A DNA stretch of 64,000 nucleotides from assembly GCF_036934945.1 (NCBI RefSeq), contig NC_088242.1, forward strand, positions 1,791,267 through 1,855,266, written 5' to 3'. Below, one piece after another: positions 35,669-44,825 of this stretch. How positions within the stretch are numbered: the stretch's first letter is position 1; each line of letters opens with the position of its first letter. A model generated the notes under the pieces. It was not told where the DNA came from. It did no database searches and saw only the letters and a program-made list of their open reading frames with translations. The stretch comes from Oncorhynchus masou masou (Eukaryota; Chordata; Actinopteri; Salmoniformes; Salmonidae). The position numbers and the translations under genes are program-made.

Positions 35669-36562
35669 AATGACAGCATGTTGTCTTCTCTTCAGTCTGT
35701 TAACCAGGACAGCATGTTGTCTTCTCTCTTCAGTCTGTTAACCAGGACAGCATGTTGTCTTCTCTTCTCAATCTGTTAACCAGGACAGCATGTTGTCTTC
35801 TCTTCAGTCTGTTAACCATGGCAGCATGTTGTCTTCTCTTCAATCTGTTAACCAGGACAGCATGTTGTCTTCTCTTCAGTCTGTTAACCAGGACAGCATG
35901 TTGTCTTCTCTTCTCAGTCTGTTAACCAGGACAGCATGTTGTCTTCTCTTCAATCTGTTAACCAGGACAGCATGTTGTCTTCTCTTCAGTCTGTTAACCA
36001 GGACAGCATGTTGTCTTCTCAGTCTGTTAACCAGGACAGCATGTTGTCTTCTCTGTCTGTTAACCAGGACAGCATGTTGTCTTCTCTGTCTGTTAACCAG
36101 GACAGCATGTTGTCTTCTCTTCTCTGTCTGTTAACCAGGACAGCATGTTGTCTTCTCTGTCTGTTAACCAGGACAGCATGTTGTCTTCTCTTCTCAGTCT
36201 GTTAACCAGGACAGCATGTTGTCTTCTCTTCAGTCTGTTAACCAGGACAGCATGTTGTCTTCTCTTCAGTCTGTTAACCAGGACAGCATGTTGTCTTCTC
36301 TTCTCAGTCTGTTAACCAGGACAGCATGTTGTCTTCTCTTCTCAGTCTGTTAACCAGGACAGCATGTTGTCTTCTCTTCAGTCTGTTAACCAGGACAGCA
36401 TGTTGTCTTCTCTGTCTGTTAACCAGGACAGCTAGTTGTCTTCTCTTCTTAGTCTGTTAACCAGGACAGCATGTTGTCTTCTCTTCAGTCTGTTAACCAG
36501 GACAGCATGTTGTCTTCTCTTTAGTCTGTTAACCAGGACAGCATGTTGTCTTCTGTCTGTTA
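35669..36562. repeat. 36/38-bp minisatellite, second block
   Basis: About 25 units of the same family as 25887-32500. Several shortened forms lack CTTCAG or TTCTCAG (e.g. TCTTCTCTGTCTGTTAACC near 36050-36180). It sits where the duplicated module restarts, so it should be the copied tail of the large array. Confidence 0.97.
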
Positions 36563-36640
36563 ACCTGCCGCCCCTACCGCTCATGTTATGTAACTACCAA
36601 GTAAAGAAGGGAGATAACGTCCTCAACTTTTATCCTCTAC

Positions 36641-37351
36641 ATCAGGGCTCCCCAACCCTGTTCCTGGAGAGGTACCCCCCTGTAGGTTTATATCTGGGCT
36701 CTCCAACCCTGTTCCTGGAGAGATACCCTCCTGTAGGTTTACATCAGGGCTCTCCAACCCTGTTCCTGGAGAGGTACCCTCCTGTAGGTTTATATCAGGG
36801 CTCTCCAACCCTGTTCCTGGAGAGGTACCCCCCTGTAGGTTTATATCTGGGCTCTCCAACCCTGTTCCTGGAGAGATACCCTCCTGTAGGTTTACATCAG
36901 GGCTCTCCAACCCTGTTCCTGGAGAGGTACCCTCCTGTAGGTTTATATCAGGGCTCTCCAACCCTGTTCCTGGAGAGGTACCCTCCTGTAGGTTTATATC
37001 AGGGCTCTCCAACCCTGTTCCTGGAGAGGTACCCTCCTGTAGGTTTATATCAGGGCTCTCCAACCCTGTTCCTGGAGAGGTACCCTCCTGTAGGTTTATA
37101 TCAGGGCTCTCCAACCCTGTTCCTGGAGAGGTACCCTCCTGTAGGTTTATATCAGGGCTCTCCAACCCTGTTCCTGGAGAGGTACCCTCCTGTAGGTTTA
37201 TATCAGGGCTCTCCAACCCTGTTCCTGGAGAGATACCCTCCTGTAGGTTTATATCAGGGCTCTCCAACCCTGTTCCTGGAGAGGTACCCTCCTGTAGGTT
37301 TATATCAGGGCTCTCCAACCCTGTTCCTGGAGAGATACCCTCCTGTAGGTT
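36641..37351 (+). repeat. 51-bp minisatellite, copy C
   Basis: About 14 units, the same as 32571-33230 but one unit longer. The module offset therefore changes from 4070 bp upstream of the array to 4121 bp downstream of it. Variants TATCTGGGCTC and ACATCAGGGC recur in an ordered 4-unit set (36641-36845 and 36846-37050), showing local block duplication. Confidence 0.97.
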
Positions 37352-37419
37352 AACTCCAACCCTGTTCCTGGAGAGAGACCCTCGTGGTTCCACAAGATGA
37401 CCTCGTGTCTCCGGGGTAG

Positions 37420-37546
37420 GATCTATGGGCCCAACGTGGTACCACAAGACCTGGCAGAGCCCGTTGGCATGGTGATGAGCTTCTTCCAGACCTTAGGACT
37501 GGCTGTGGGCTCAGCTTTTCTCTGTGCTGACAGTACACTATCTTAA
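37420..37546 (+). pseudogene. slc29a3: Terminal exon resembling equilibrative nucleoside transporter 3, copy 2
   Basis: Duplicate of the exon at 33299 (offset 4121). The acceptor-like site is weaker: CGTGTCTCCGGGGTAG ends at 37419. The protein is the same through VMSFFQTLGLAVGSA and shares the following divergent residues. It then stops at TAA 37544-37546, where copy 1 reads CTAAAG (CTTAAG here). Both copies carry the same putative one-base shift, so it predates the duplication. If one copy serves the gene, the nearer to the upstream exons would normally be used, and this one would be an orphan. Expression cannot be judged from sequence. Confidence 0.5.
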
Positions 37547-37660
37547 GAGACGGGTGGAACTTGGAGACTGGCTGTGGGCTCGGCCACTACGGCATGTAAT
37601 AAACTGACTTGACTGAAGACAGGATTTGAGACAGTGAGGACGAGAACAAGTCCAGTTCAA

Positions 37661-38344
37661 TTTCATCCCCCCCATGAAAAGATTGAACAAATATTATGGC
37701 TCGAACTCAAATATGCTGGTTGATAAAATACCTGTATTGATGGGAAAGATGTTTGAAAATGGTATTTTGTTCTTAAATGATATTAGAAATTGTAATAGCA
37801 GAGTTGTCTTTCATTGACTTACCAGATTTGTATGGGAAGGTCTGCTCAATACAAGAGTACAACCAATTGATTACCCCAAAAATGGGGGAGGGTGGCAGCG
37901 GGAGGAGGTAGGGAACTGGTCTGTCTGCCCAATATATAGGATCAATACTGGAGGAGGTATAAAAATGTCATCAATAGGAAAGTATACCAGTTTCATTTGA
38001 GGTCCAGGATGTTGACAACTGTGCCATACAGATTGCAAAATAGTTTGGAAGAGATTCTTGATGTACCGATTCCACGGTACAGGGTGTATGAGTTGATATA
38101 TAAAGCCATGCAAGATTCAAGACTTTGTGCTTTTCAGCTAAAATTATATGGAATTCTTGCCACCAACAAAATGTTAAATATTGGGGCATAAAATCATCAA
38201 AGCTCTGCAGATTTTGGTTGTGAGGATCAACATACCATGTATTTAGGTATTGCCCTCAGGTAGCCCGTTTCTGGTCTCAGGTTCAGGAATGACTGAAAAT
38301 GCAGAACATTAAACTAAGTGACCCTAGAAATAGTACTGTTAGGA
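37661..38344 (+). mobile_element. L1-like LINE ORF2 C-terminal fragment, copy 2
   Basis: Almost identical to 33540-34223 (offset 4121) with a few substitutions, e.g. ATATATAGG for ATATAAAGG near 37932 and GAGGTCCAGG for GAGGACCAGG near 38000. The same frameshifts are shared. Unlike copy 1, this copy continues beyond its 59-bp array into the remaining LINE 3' region (40056-41823), so it is the more complete element. Confidence 0.7.
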
Positions 38345-40055
38345 GATCTGGAGAGACCGGGTCAGTCAATTACTAATATACTAATACTCTTAGTAAAAGT
38401 ATTGATCTGGAGAGACCGGGTCAGTCAGTTACTACTATACTAATACTCTTAGTAAAAGTATTGATCTGGAGAGACCGGGTCAGTCAATTACTAATATACT
38501 AATACTCTTAGTAAAAGTATTGATCTGGAGAGACCGGGTCAGTCAGTTACTAATATACTAATACTCTTAGTAAAAGTATTGATCTGGAGAGACCGGGTCA
38601 GTCAATTACTAATATACTAATACTCTTAGTAAAAGTATTGATCTGGAGAGACCGGTCAGTCAGTTACTACTATACTAATACTCTTAGTAAAAGTATTGAT
38701 CTGGAGAGACCGGGTCAGTCAGTTACTAATATACTAATACTCTTAGTAGAAGTATTGATCTGGAGAGACCGGGTCAGTCAGTTACTAATATACTAATACT
38801 CTTAGTAAAAGTATTGATCTGGAGAGACCGGGTCAGTCAATTACTAATATACTAATACTCTTAGTAAAAGTATTGATCTGGAGAGACCGGGTCAGTTAAT
38901 TACTAATATACTAATACTCTTAGTAAAAGTATTGATCTGGAGAGACCGGGTCAGTTAATTACTAATATACTATTACTCTTAGTAAAAGTATTGATCTGGA
39001 GAGACCGGGTCAGTTAATTACTAATACACTAATACTCTTAGTAGAAGTATTGATCTGGAGAGACCGGGTCAGTCAATTACTAATATACTAATACTCTTAG
39101 TAAAAGTATTGATCTGGAGAGACCGGGTCAGTTAATTACTAATATACTAATACTCTTAGTAAAAGTATTGATCTGGAGAGACCGGGTCAGTTAATTACTA
39201 ATATACTAATACTCTTAGTAAAAGTATTGATCTGGAGAGACCGGGTCAGTCAGTTACTACTATACTAATACTCTTAGTAAAAGTATTGATCTGGAGAGAC
39301 CGGGTCAGTCAGTTACTAATATACTAATACTCTTAGTAAAAGTATTGATCTGGAGAGACCGGGTCAGTCAGTTACTAATATACTAATACTCTTAGTAAAA
39401 GTATTGATCTGGAGAGACCGGGTCAGTCAATTACTAATATACTAATACTCTTAGTAAAAGTATTGATCTGGAGAGACCGGGTCAGTTAATTACTAATATA
39501 CTAATACTCTTAGTAAAAGTATTGATCTGGAGAGACCGGGTCAGTTAATTACTAATATACTATTACTCTTAGTAAAAGTATTGATCTGGAGAGACCGGGT
39601 CAGTTAATTACTAATATACTAATACTCTTAGTAAAAGTATTGATCTGGAGAGACCGGGTCAGTTAATTACTAATATACTAATACTCTTAGTAAAAGTATT
39701 GATCTGGAGAGACCGGGTCAGTTAATTACTAATACACTAATACTCTTAGTAGAAGTATTGATCTGGAGAGACCGGGTCAGTCAATTACTAATATACTAAT
39801 ACTCTTAGTAAAAGTATTGATCTGGAGAGACCGGGTCAGTTAATTACTAATATACCAATACTCTTAGTAAAAGTATTGATCTGGAGAGACCGGGTCAGTC
39901 AATTACTAATATACTAATACTCTTAGTAAAAGTATTGATCTGGAGAGACCGGGTCAGTTAATTACTAATATACCAATACTCTTAGTAAAAGTATTGATCT
40001 GGAGAGACCGGGTCAGTTAATTACTAATATACTAATACTCTTAGTAAAAGTATTC
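38345..40055. repeat. 59-bp minisatellite, copy 2
   Basis: About 29 units of the 59-bp family. Marker variants recur at exact multiples of 59: CTATTACTC at 38971 and 39561 (10 units) and AATACACTAATAC at 39023 and 39731 (12 units), so blocks of units were re-duplicated. The right end passes without a break into ATTCATCTGTGGATTCGATC, the probable LINE continuation. Confidence 0.97.
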
Positions 40056-40165
40056 ATCTGTGGATTCGATCCAATTAGATAGATTGAAATTGTACGTTAA
40101 ACATCATAGTTGAAATATGTGTTGCGTAGAAACACGAAGTGGGTGGCCAGCAGAGATAGATGGGA
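40056..40165 (+). mobile_element. L1-like LINE, end of ORF2 region
   Basis: Contains ATAGATTGAAATTGTACGTT, then GTAGAAACACGAAGTGGGTGG, ending in the first GGGAGGGGCTGAGGGAAGC. I recall these as the segment that follows the C-terminal L1-like region in salmonid copies. It links the two internal arrays and places both in one element. Assignment is from memory and position. Confidence 0.5.
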
Positions 40166-41736
40166 GGGGCTGAGGGAAGCTGAGGGTTGGGATGTGATAT
40201 TGGAGACAGGTGGGAGGGGCTGAGGGACGCTGAGGTTTGGGATGTGATATTGGAGACAGGTGGGAGGGGCTGAGGGAAGCTGAGGTTTGGGATGTGATAT
40301 TGGAGACAAGTGGGAGGGGCTGAGGGGAGCTGAGTGTTGGGATGGGAGGGGCTGAGGGAAGCTGAGGGTTGGGATGGGAGGGGCTGAGGGAAGCTGAGGG
40401 TTGGGATGGACTGAGGGAAGCTGAGGTTTGGGATGTGATATTGGAGACAGGTGGGAGGGGCTGAGGGACGCTGAGGCTTGGGATGGGAGGGGCTGAGGGA
40501 AGCTGAGGGTTGGGATGGACTGAGGGACGCTGAGGTTTGGGATGTGATATTGGAGACAGGTGGGAGGGGCTGAGGGACGCTGAGGGTTGGGATGTGATAT
40601 TGGAGACAGGTGGGAGGGGCTGAGGGACGCTGAGGTTTGGGATGTGATATTGGAGACAGGTGGGAGGGGCTGAGGGAAGCTGAGGTTTGGGATGTGATAT
40701 TGGAGACAAGTGGGAGGGGCTGAGGGGAGCTGAGTGTTGGGATGTGGAATTGGAGACAAGTGGGAGGGGCTGAGGGGAGCTGAGGGTTGGGATGTGGAAT
40801 TGGAGACAGGTGGGAGGGGCTGAGGGGAGCTGAGTGTTGGGATGTGGAATTGGAGACAAGTGGGAGGGGCTGAGGGGAGCTGAGGGTTGGGATGTGGAAT
40901 TGGAGACAAGTGGGAGGGGCTGAGGGACGCTGAGGGTTGGGATGTGGAATTGGAGACAAGTGGGAGGGGCTGAGGGAAGCTGAGGGTTGGGATGGGAGGG
41001 GCTGAGGGAAGCTGAGGGTTGGGATGGGATATTGGAGACAGGTGGGAGGGGCTGAGGAAGCTGAGGGTTGGGATGGGATATTGGAGACAGGTGGGAGGGG
41101 CTGAGGGAAGCTGAGGGTTGGGATGTGATATTGGAGACAGGTGGGAGGGGCTGAGGGACGCTGAGGGTTGGGATGGGAGGGGCTGAGGGAAGCTGAGGGT
41201 TGGGATGTGATATTGGAGACAGGTGGGAGGGGCTGAGGGAAGCTGAGGGTTGGGATGGGAGGGGCTGAGGGAAGCTGAGGGTTGGGATGGGGAGGGGCTG
41301 AGGACGCTGAGGGTTGGGATGTGATATTGGAGACAGGTGGGAGGGGCTGAGGGAAGCTGAGTGTTGGGATGGGAGGGGCTGAGGGAAGCTGAGGGTTGGG
41401 ATGTGGAACTGGAGACAGGTGGGAGGGGCTGAGGGACGCTGAGGGTTGGGATGGGAGGGGCTGAGGGAAGCTGAGGGTTGGGATGTGGAACTGGAGACAG
41501 GTGGGAGGGGCTGAGGGACGCTGAGGGTTGGGATGGACTGAGGGACGCTGAGGTTTGGGATGTGGAATTGGAGACAAGTGGGAGGGGCTGAGGGGAGCTG
41601 AGGTTTGGGATGTGGAATTGGAGACAAGTGGGAGGGACTGAGGGACGCTGAGGGTTGGGATGTGATATTGGAGACAGGTGGGAGGGGCTGAGGGACGCTG
41701 AGGGTTGGGATGTGGAATTGGAGACAAGTGAGAGTG
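40166..41736. repeat. 50-bp minisatellite with 32-bp deletion units
   Basis: Full unit TTGGGATGTGATATTGGAGA, CAGGTGGGAGGGGCTGAGGG, AAGCTGAGGG (50 bp). A short form lacks the ATATTGGAGACAGG part (32 bp), and a shorter variant reads GGGATGGACTGAGGG. Because 50 is not a multiple of 3, the minus strand is open in all three frames over about 550 codons as the frame rotates, a clear sign of repeat artefact. It grew from a segment of the LINE 3' region, whose right-hand boundary is the last GATGTGGAATTGGAGACAAG. Confidence 0.96.
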
Positions 41737-41823
41737 AGAGTGACCCCCAATTTGTAAGTCGCTCTGGATAAGAGGATAAGAGGATAAGAGCGTCTGCTAA
41801 ATGACTTAAATGTAAATGTAATG
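41737..41823 (+). mobile_element. LINE/SINE 3' tail hairpin with TGTAA repeats
   Basis: Contains GTAAGTCGCTCTGGATAAGA, GAGCGTCTGCTAAATGACTT and AAATGTAAATGTAATG. CGCTCTGGATAAGAGCG would form the small hairpin, with the TGTAA tail, known from the 3' ends of L2-type fish LINEs (UnaL2/ZfL2) and of V-SINEs that share it. The local GATAAGAGGATAAGAGGATAAGAGC triplication extends the hairpin arm. It is either the true 3' end of the L1-like element to its left or a separate short tail. Confidence 0.65.
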
Positions 41824-42177
41824 AGTTGCTGGGTGGGAGATTGACCATCATTCTAACAATCTCAGTTCTTACGAAATAGGAAACCAAAACAGGGAAGGAC
41901 TGCCTGAGCTTGACCAATAAGAAAAACAGATTAGTGTGAAATGTTTCAACAATGAATACCACACATTAGATAACCAAGTGGATTTGGGATCATTTTATTT
42001 CAGTTAAAATTGACCGATCGATCAGTTTCAGACTGAACAGCGAGGCCGTCAGCCAGTGATTATTGGTCACAACAAGCTCTCCATCATTACATTAGAAACA
42101 TTGATTAGCATAAACAGGGTGAGGTCAGTCAGCACATTGGTTGGCTGAGTGGGACACTGCAAAACAGGCTTGACCGA

Positions 42178-42202
42178 GGGGGGGGGGGGGGGGGGGGGGG
42201 GG
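42178..42202 (+). repeat. 25-base poly-G run
   Basis: Twenty-five consecutive G. Such homopolymers are prone to length error in sequencing, so the exact count is uncertain. Confidence 0.95.
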
Positions 42203-42227
42203 CACACGAGCATGTTGTTAGAGATGT

Positions 42228-42480
42228 CTCCATGGCACCTCGTTCCCTTTATAGTGCACTCCTTTTGACCAGGGACCAAGGTGCCGTTAGGGACACAGGG
42301 CAGGGAGTCACATTTTAGAATAGACCACACCCCTTGGTGCTACAGTGGGCCACCCACGGCAATGGACGAGCCAACAAAAATGTACACTGGTCGCAACTTT
42401 TTTTTAAAACTGCCACCTTACTCCCTATATCAAATGCACTACTTTAGGGACAAAGGTGCCATTTCAGAACCACCCAATTT
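42228..42480 (-). mobile_element. Degraded copies of the dispersed TAGTGCACTA element
   Basis: TTCCCTTTATAGTGCACTCC with TTTTGACCAGGGACC and GTGCCGTTAGGGACACAGGG, then a second set around TATCAAATGCACTACTTTAG and AAGGTGCCATTT. Read on minus, these match the motif amplified at 12388-13935 (ACCAGGG, TAGTGCACT, GTGCCAT). They are unamplified relatives of that array. Confidence 0.5.
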
Positions 42481-43125
42481 AATAATAAAACTATTCTACA
42501 CAAGTCAACAGTTTCTACAAACTAGAGATCTCAATTTGCTTTAAGGAGACGAGACTTCGTTAAACAGAAAACATCCCAGAAAAGGTCAGATATATACCGT
42601 CCCTGCAAGGGATGGTGGTAGGGCAACGAGTCGGCGAGGGCAACAGGACCCACGAAGACTCAACTGGAAGTATCCAAGCACTCTTTCACACAGACACAGC
42701 AGAGACTGTCTGCTTCACATACTTGAAACGGGCCAGTTTCTTGAACTTAGGAAGCAATCCGTGCGTTTCAGTCCAGGACAAGGCTTAAACATGTGACAAT
42801 CTAATGAGAGCTTTACACAAACCCAGGAATAGTAAAATAATCAGTACAGTATCGGTTTGTCCCTGTAACTAAACAGTCAAGTAGGTAGATTCCCTCTCGA
42901 AGCCCCAAACCCACCTCTTCCCCCACATTAACTGAAAAGGTGTACACTCCCTCCTCTCAAACCTACCTGGTAAATTCATTTAGACAAGAGCAAAAAAAAA
43001 AACATTAAATTCCACATGTTTACAGAAAAAAAAAAGTTGTATTTATTGATTTAAAACTCAAGCAGCGCTAGTGTTTCTCCTTAATTTCCTAAAGGGTCAG
43101 AACGTTTAGGGAGGTCTCCTCCACT

Positions 43126-43161
43126 CTATTCCCACACGTGACGCCTGCAGTGTGCCACCGC
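43126..43161 (-). CDS. Possible terminal coding exon (12 codons, unrecognised)
   Basis: On the minus strand, CTTGTCTTTCCTCTCTCAG is a strong acceptor. It is followed by codons for AVAHCRRHVWE and a TAG stop (43128-43126). Downstream on minus there is no other coding potential, and AATAAA hexamers lie about 80 bp and 1.1 kb further on, as expected for a 3' UTR. The preceding exon would lie above 43162, but the DNA there is an A/T-rich intron-like stretch followed by the Tc1 insertion and a gap, so I cannot extend the model. The peptide does not match a family I recognise. A random acceptor plus short open frame is quite possible. Confidence 0.25.
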   Translation of the reverse strand, partial: AVAHCRRHVWE

Positions 43162-43410
43162 CTGAGAGAGGAAAGACAAGACCAACAGGTTAGAGGCCGC
43201 CTACGGAATAGTTCCTCCTGTAGTTTATGCCTCTGCTGTGACAATAAATATATTACACAAGAAAAATAAGATCTGGATGAATTTCCCAGTTAATCATAAA
43301 TTAATAAAAGTTTCAGATAGACATTTATTGCATTATTATTATTAATTTATTTTTTAAATCACTGATATTTATCAAGGCAACCCTGGAATGAAACATTGAT
43401 CACTGCTGTT

Positions 43411-44325
43411 ACTAAACTCAAGAAAAAAATTGTAAAAAAATCCAAATAACTTCACAGATCTTTATTGTTAAGGTTAAGCACGGATCTTCATTGTAAAGGG
43501 TTTAAACACTGGTTCCCATGCTGGTTCAATGAACCATAAACAATTAATGAACATGCACCTGAGGAATGGTCGTTAAGACACTAACAGCTTACAGACGGTA
43601 GGCAAATAAGGTCAGTTATGAAAACGTAGGACACTAAAGAGGCCTTTCTACTGAAAAACACCAAAAGAAAGATGTCCAGGTTCCCTGCTCATCTGTGTGA
43701 ACGTGCGTTAGGCATGCTGCAAGGAGGCATGACAATAAATTGCAATGTCTACACTGTGAGACACCTAAGACAGCACTACAGGGAGACAGGATGGACAGCT
43801 GATCGTCCTCGCAGTGGCAGATCACGTGTAACAGCACCTGCACAGGATCGGTACATCCGAACATCACACCTGCAGAACAAGGATGGCAACAACAACTGCC
43901 CGAAATACACCAGGAATGCACAATCCCTCCATCAGTGCTCAGACTGTCCGCAATAGGCTGAGAGAGGCTGGACTGAGGGCTCGTAGGCCTGTTGTAAGGC
44001 AGGTCCTCACCAGACATCACCGGCAACAAAGTCGCCTATGGGCACAAACCCACCGTCACTGGCCCAGACAGGACTGGCAAGAAGTGCTCTTCACTGACGA
44101 GTCTAGGATTTGTCTCACCGGGGGTGATGGTTGTCGTCGAAGGAATGAGCGTTACACCGAGGCCTGTATTCTGGAGCGAGATCGATTTAGAGGTGGAGGG
44201 TCTGTCATGGTCTGGGGCGGTGTGTCACAGCATCATCGGACTGAGCTTGTTGTCTCTGCAGGCAATCTCAATGATGTGTGTTACAGGGAAGACATCCTCC
44301 TCCCTCCTCCCCTTCCTGTAGACTC
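43411..44325 (+). mobile_element. Tc1-like transposon, 5' part, cut by gap
   Basis: Begins near AAACTCAAGAAAAAAATTG with a shortened terminal inverted repeat, then GGTTTAAACAC and TTAATGAACATGCACCTGAG, a leader I recall from a common salmonid Tc1 family. The AACTTCACAGATCTTTATTG segment is partly duplicated (43448 and 43480). The transposase remnant lies at 43672-44325. The right half falls in the 500-N gap and does not reappear after it, so the element is either truncated or hidden in unassembled sequence. Confidence 0.85.
43672..44325 (+). pseudogene. Tc1/mariner transposase, frameshifted and truncated
   Basis: DDE transposase of the Tc1 group, which cuts and pastes the element at TA sites. 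The N-terminal paired-like DNA-binding part starts MSRFPAHLCERALGMLQGGM and contains GWTADRPRSGRSRVT (43672 to about 43880). The sequence then shifts frame into MATTTARNTPGMHNPSISAQ (from 43883). Landmarks in the second frame are WAQTHRHWPRQDWQEVLFTDESR, written here in parts: WAQTHRHW, DWQEVLF, TDESR. The TDES aspartate (codon at about 44096) is the first catalytic D. SVMVWGGVSQHH follows. The second D and the E of DD34E lie in the gap. A deletion after GGM has removed part of the helix-turn-helix. Not functional. Confidence 0.88.
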
Positions 44326-44825
44326 NNNNNNNNNNNNNNNNNNNNNNNNNNNNNNNNNNNNNNNNNNNNNNNNNNNNNNNNNNNNNNNNNNNNNNNNNNN
44401 NNNNNNNNNNNNNNNNNNNNNNNNNNNNNNNNNNNNNNNNNNNNNNNNNNNNNNNNNNNNNNNNNNNNNNNNNNNNNNNNNNNNNNNNNNNNNNNNNNNN
44501 NNNNNNNNNNNNNNNNNNNNNNNNNNNNNNNNNNNNNNNNNNNNNNNNNNNNNNNNNNNNNNNNNNNNNNNNNNNNNNNNNNNNNNNNNNNNNNNNNNNN
44601 NNNNNNNNNNNNNNNNNNNNNNNNNNNNNNNNNNNNNNNNNNNNNNNNNNNNNNNNNNNNNNNNNNNNNNNNNNNNNNNNNNNNNNNNNNNNNNNNNNNN
44701 NNNNNNNNNNNNNNNNNNNNNNNNNNNNNNNNNNNNNNNNNNNNNNNNNNNNNNNNNNNNNNNNNNNNNNNNNNNNNNNNNNNNNNNNNNNNNNNNNNNN
44801 NNNNNNNNNNNNNNNNNNNNNNNNN
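44326..44825. other. Assembly gap (500 N)
   Basis: Exactly 500 N, between the interior of the Tc1 element and a hexamer microsatellite. The first bases left of the gap (CTCCTCCCTCCTCCCC) already depart from Tc1. Confidence 0.99.

Larger units (their letters stand above)
32484..40055. repeat. Compound module present twice in tandem (about 4.1 kb)
   Basis: Order in each copy: end of 36-bp array, short link, 51-bp array, transporter-like exon, LINE fragment, 59-bp array. Copy 1 runs from about 32484 to 35668. Copy 2 starts with 35669-36562 (36-bp array) and continues to 40055. Offsets are 4070 before and 4121 after the 51-bp array, differing by exactly one 51-bp unit. The junction between copies joins the 59-bp array to the 36-bp array at about 35668. 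Confidence 0.95.
41824..43410. other. Unique region, possible 3' UTR of a minus-strand gene
   Basis: Longest non-array stretch of the window. On the minus strand it holds a candidate terminal exon (43126-43161). AATAAA hexamers lie at 43042-43047 and 41994-41999 (seen as TTTATT on plus), compatible with short and roughly 1.1-kb 3' UTR forms. It also includes a G25 run and degraded dispersed-repeat pieces. Confidence 0.45.

Noticed and set aside
40075..41962. Three overlapping 550-620-codon minus frames as a Pro-rich protein
   Set aside because: All three frames are open with the same rotating motif, as expected from a 50-bp unit lacking stops. The array lies in LINE sequence.
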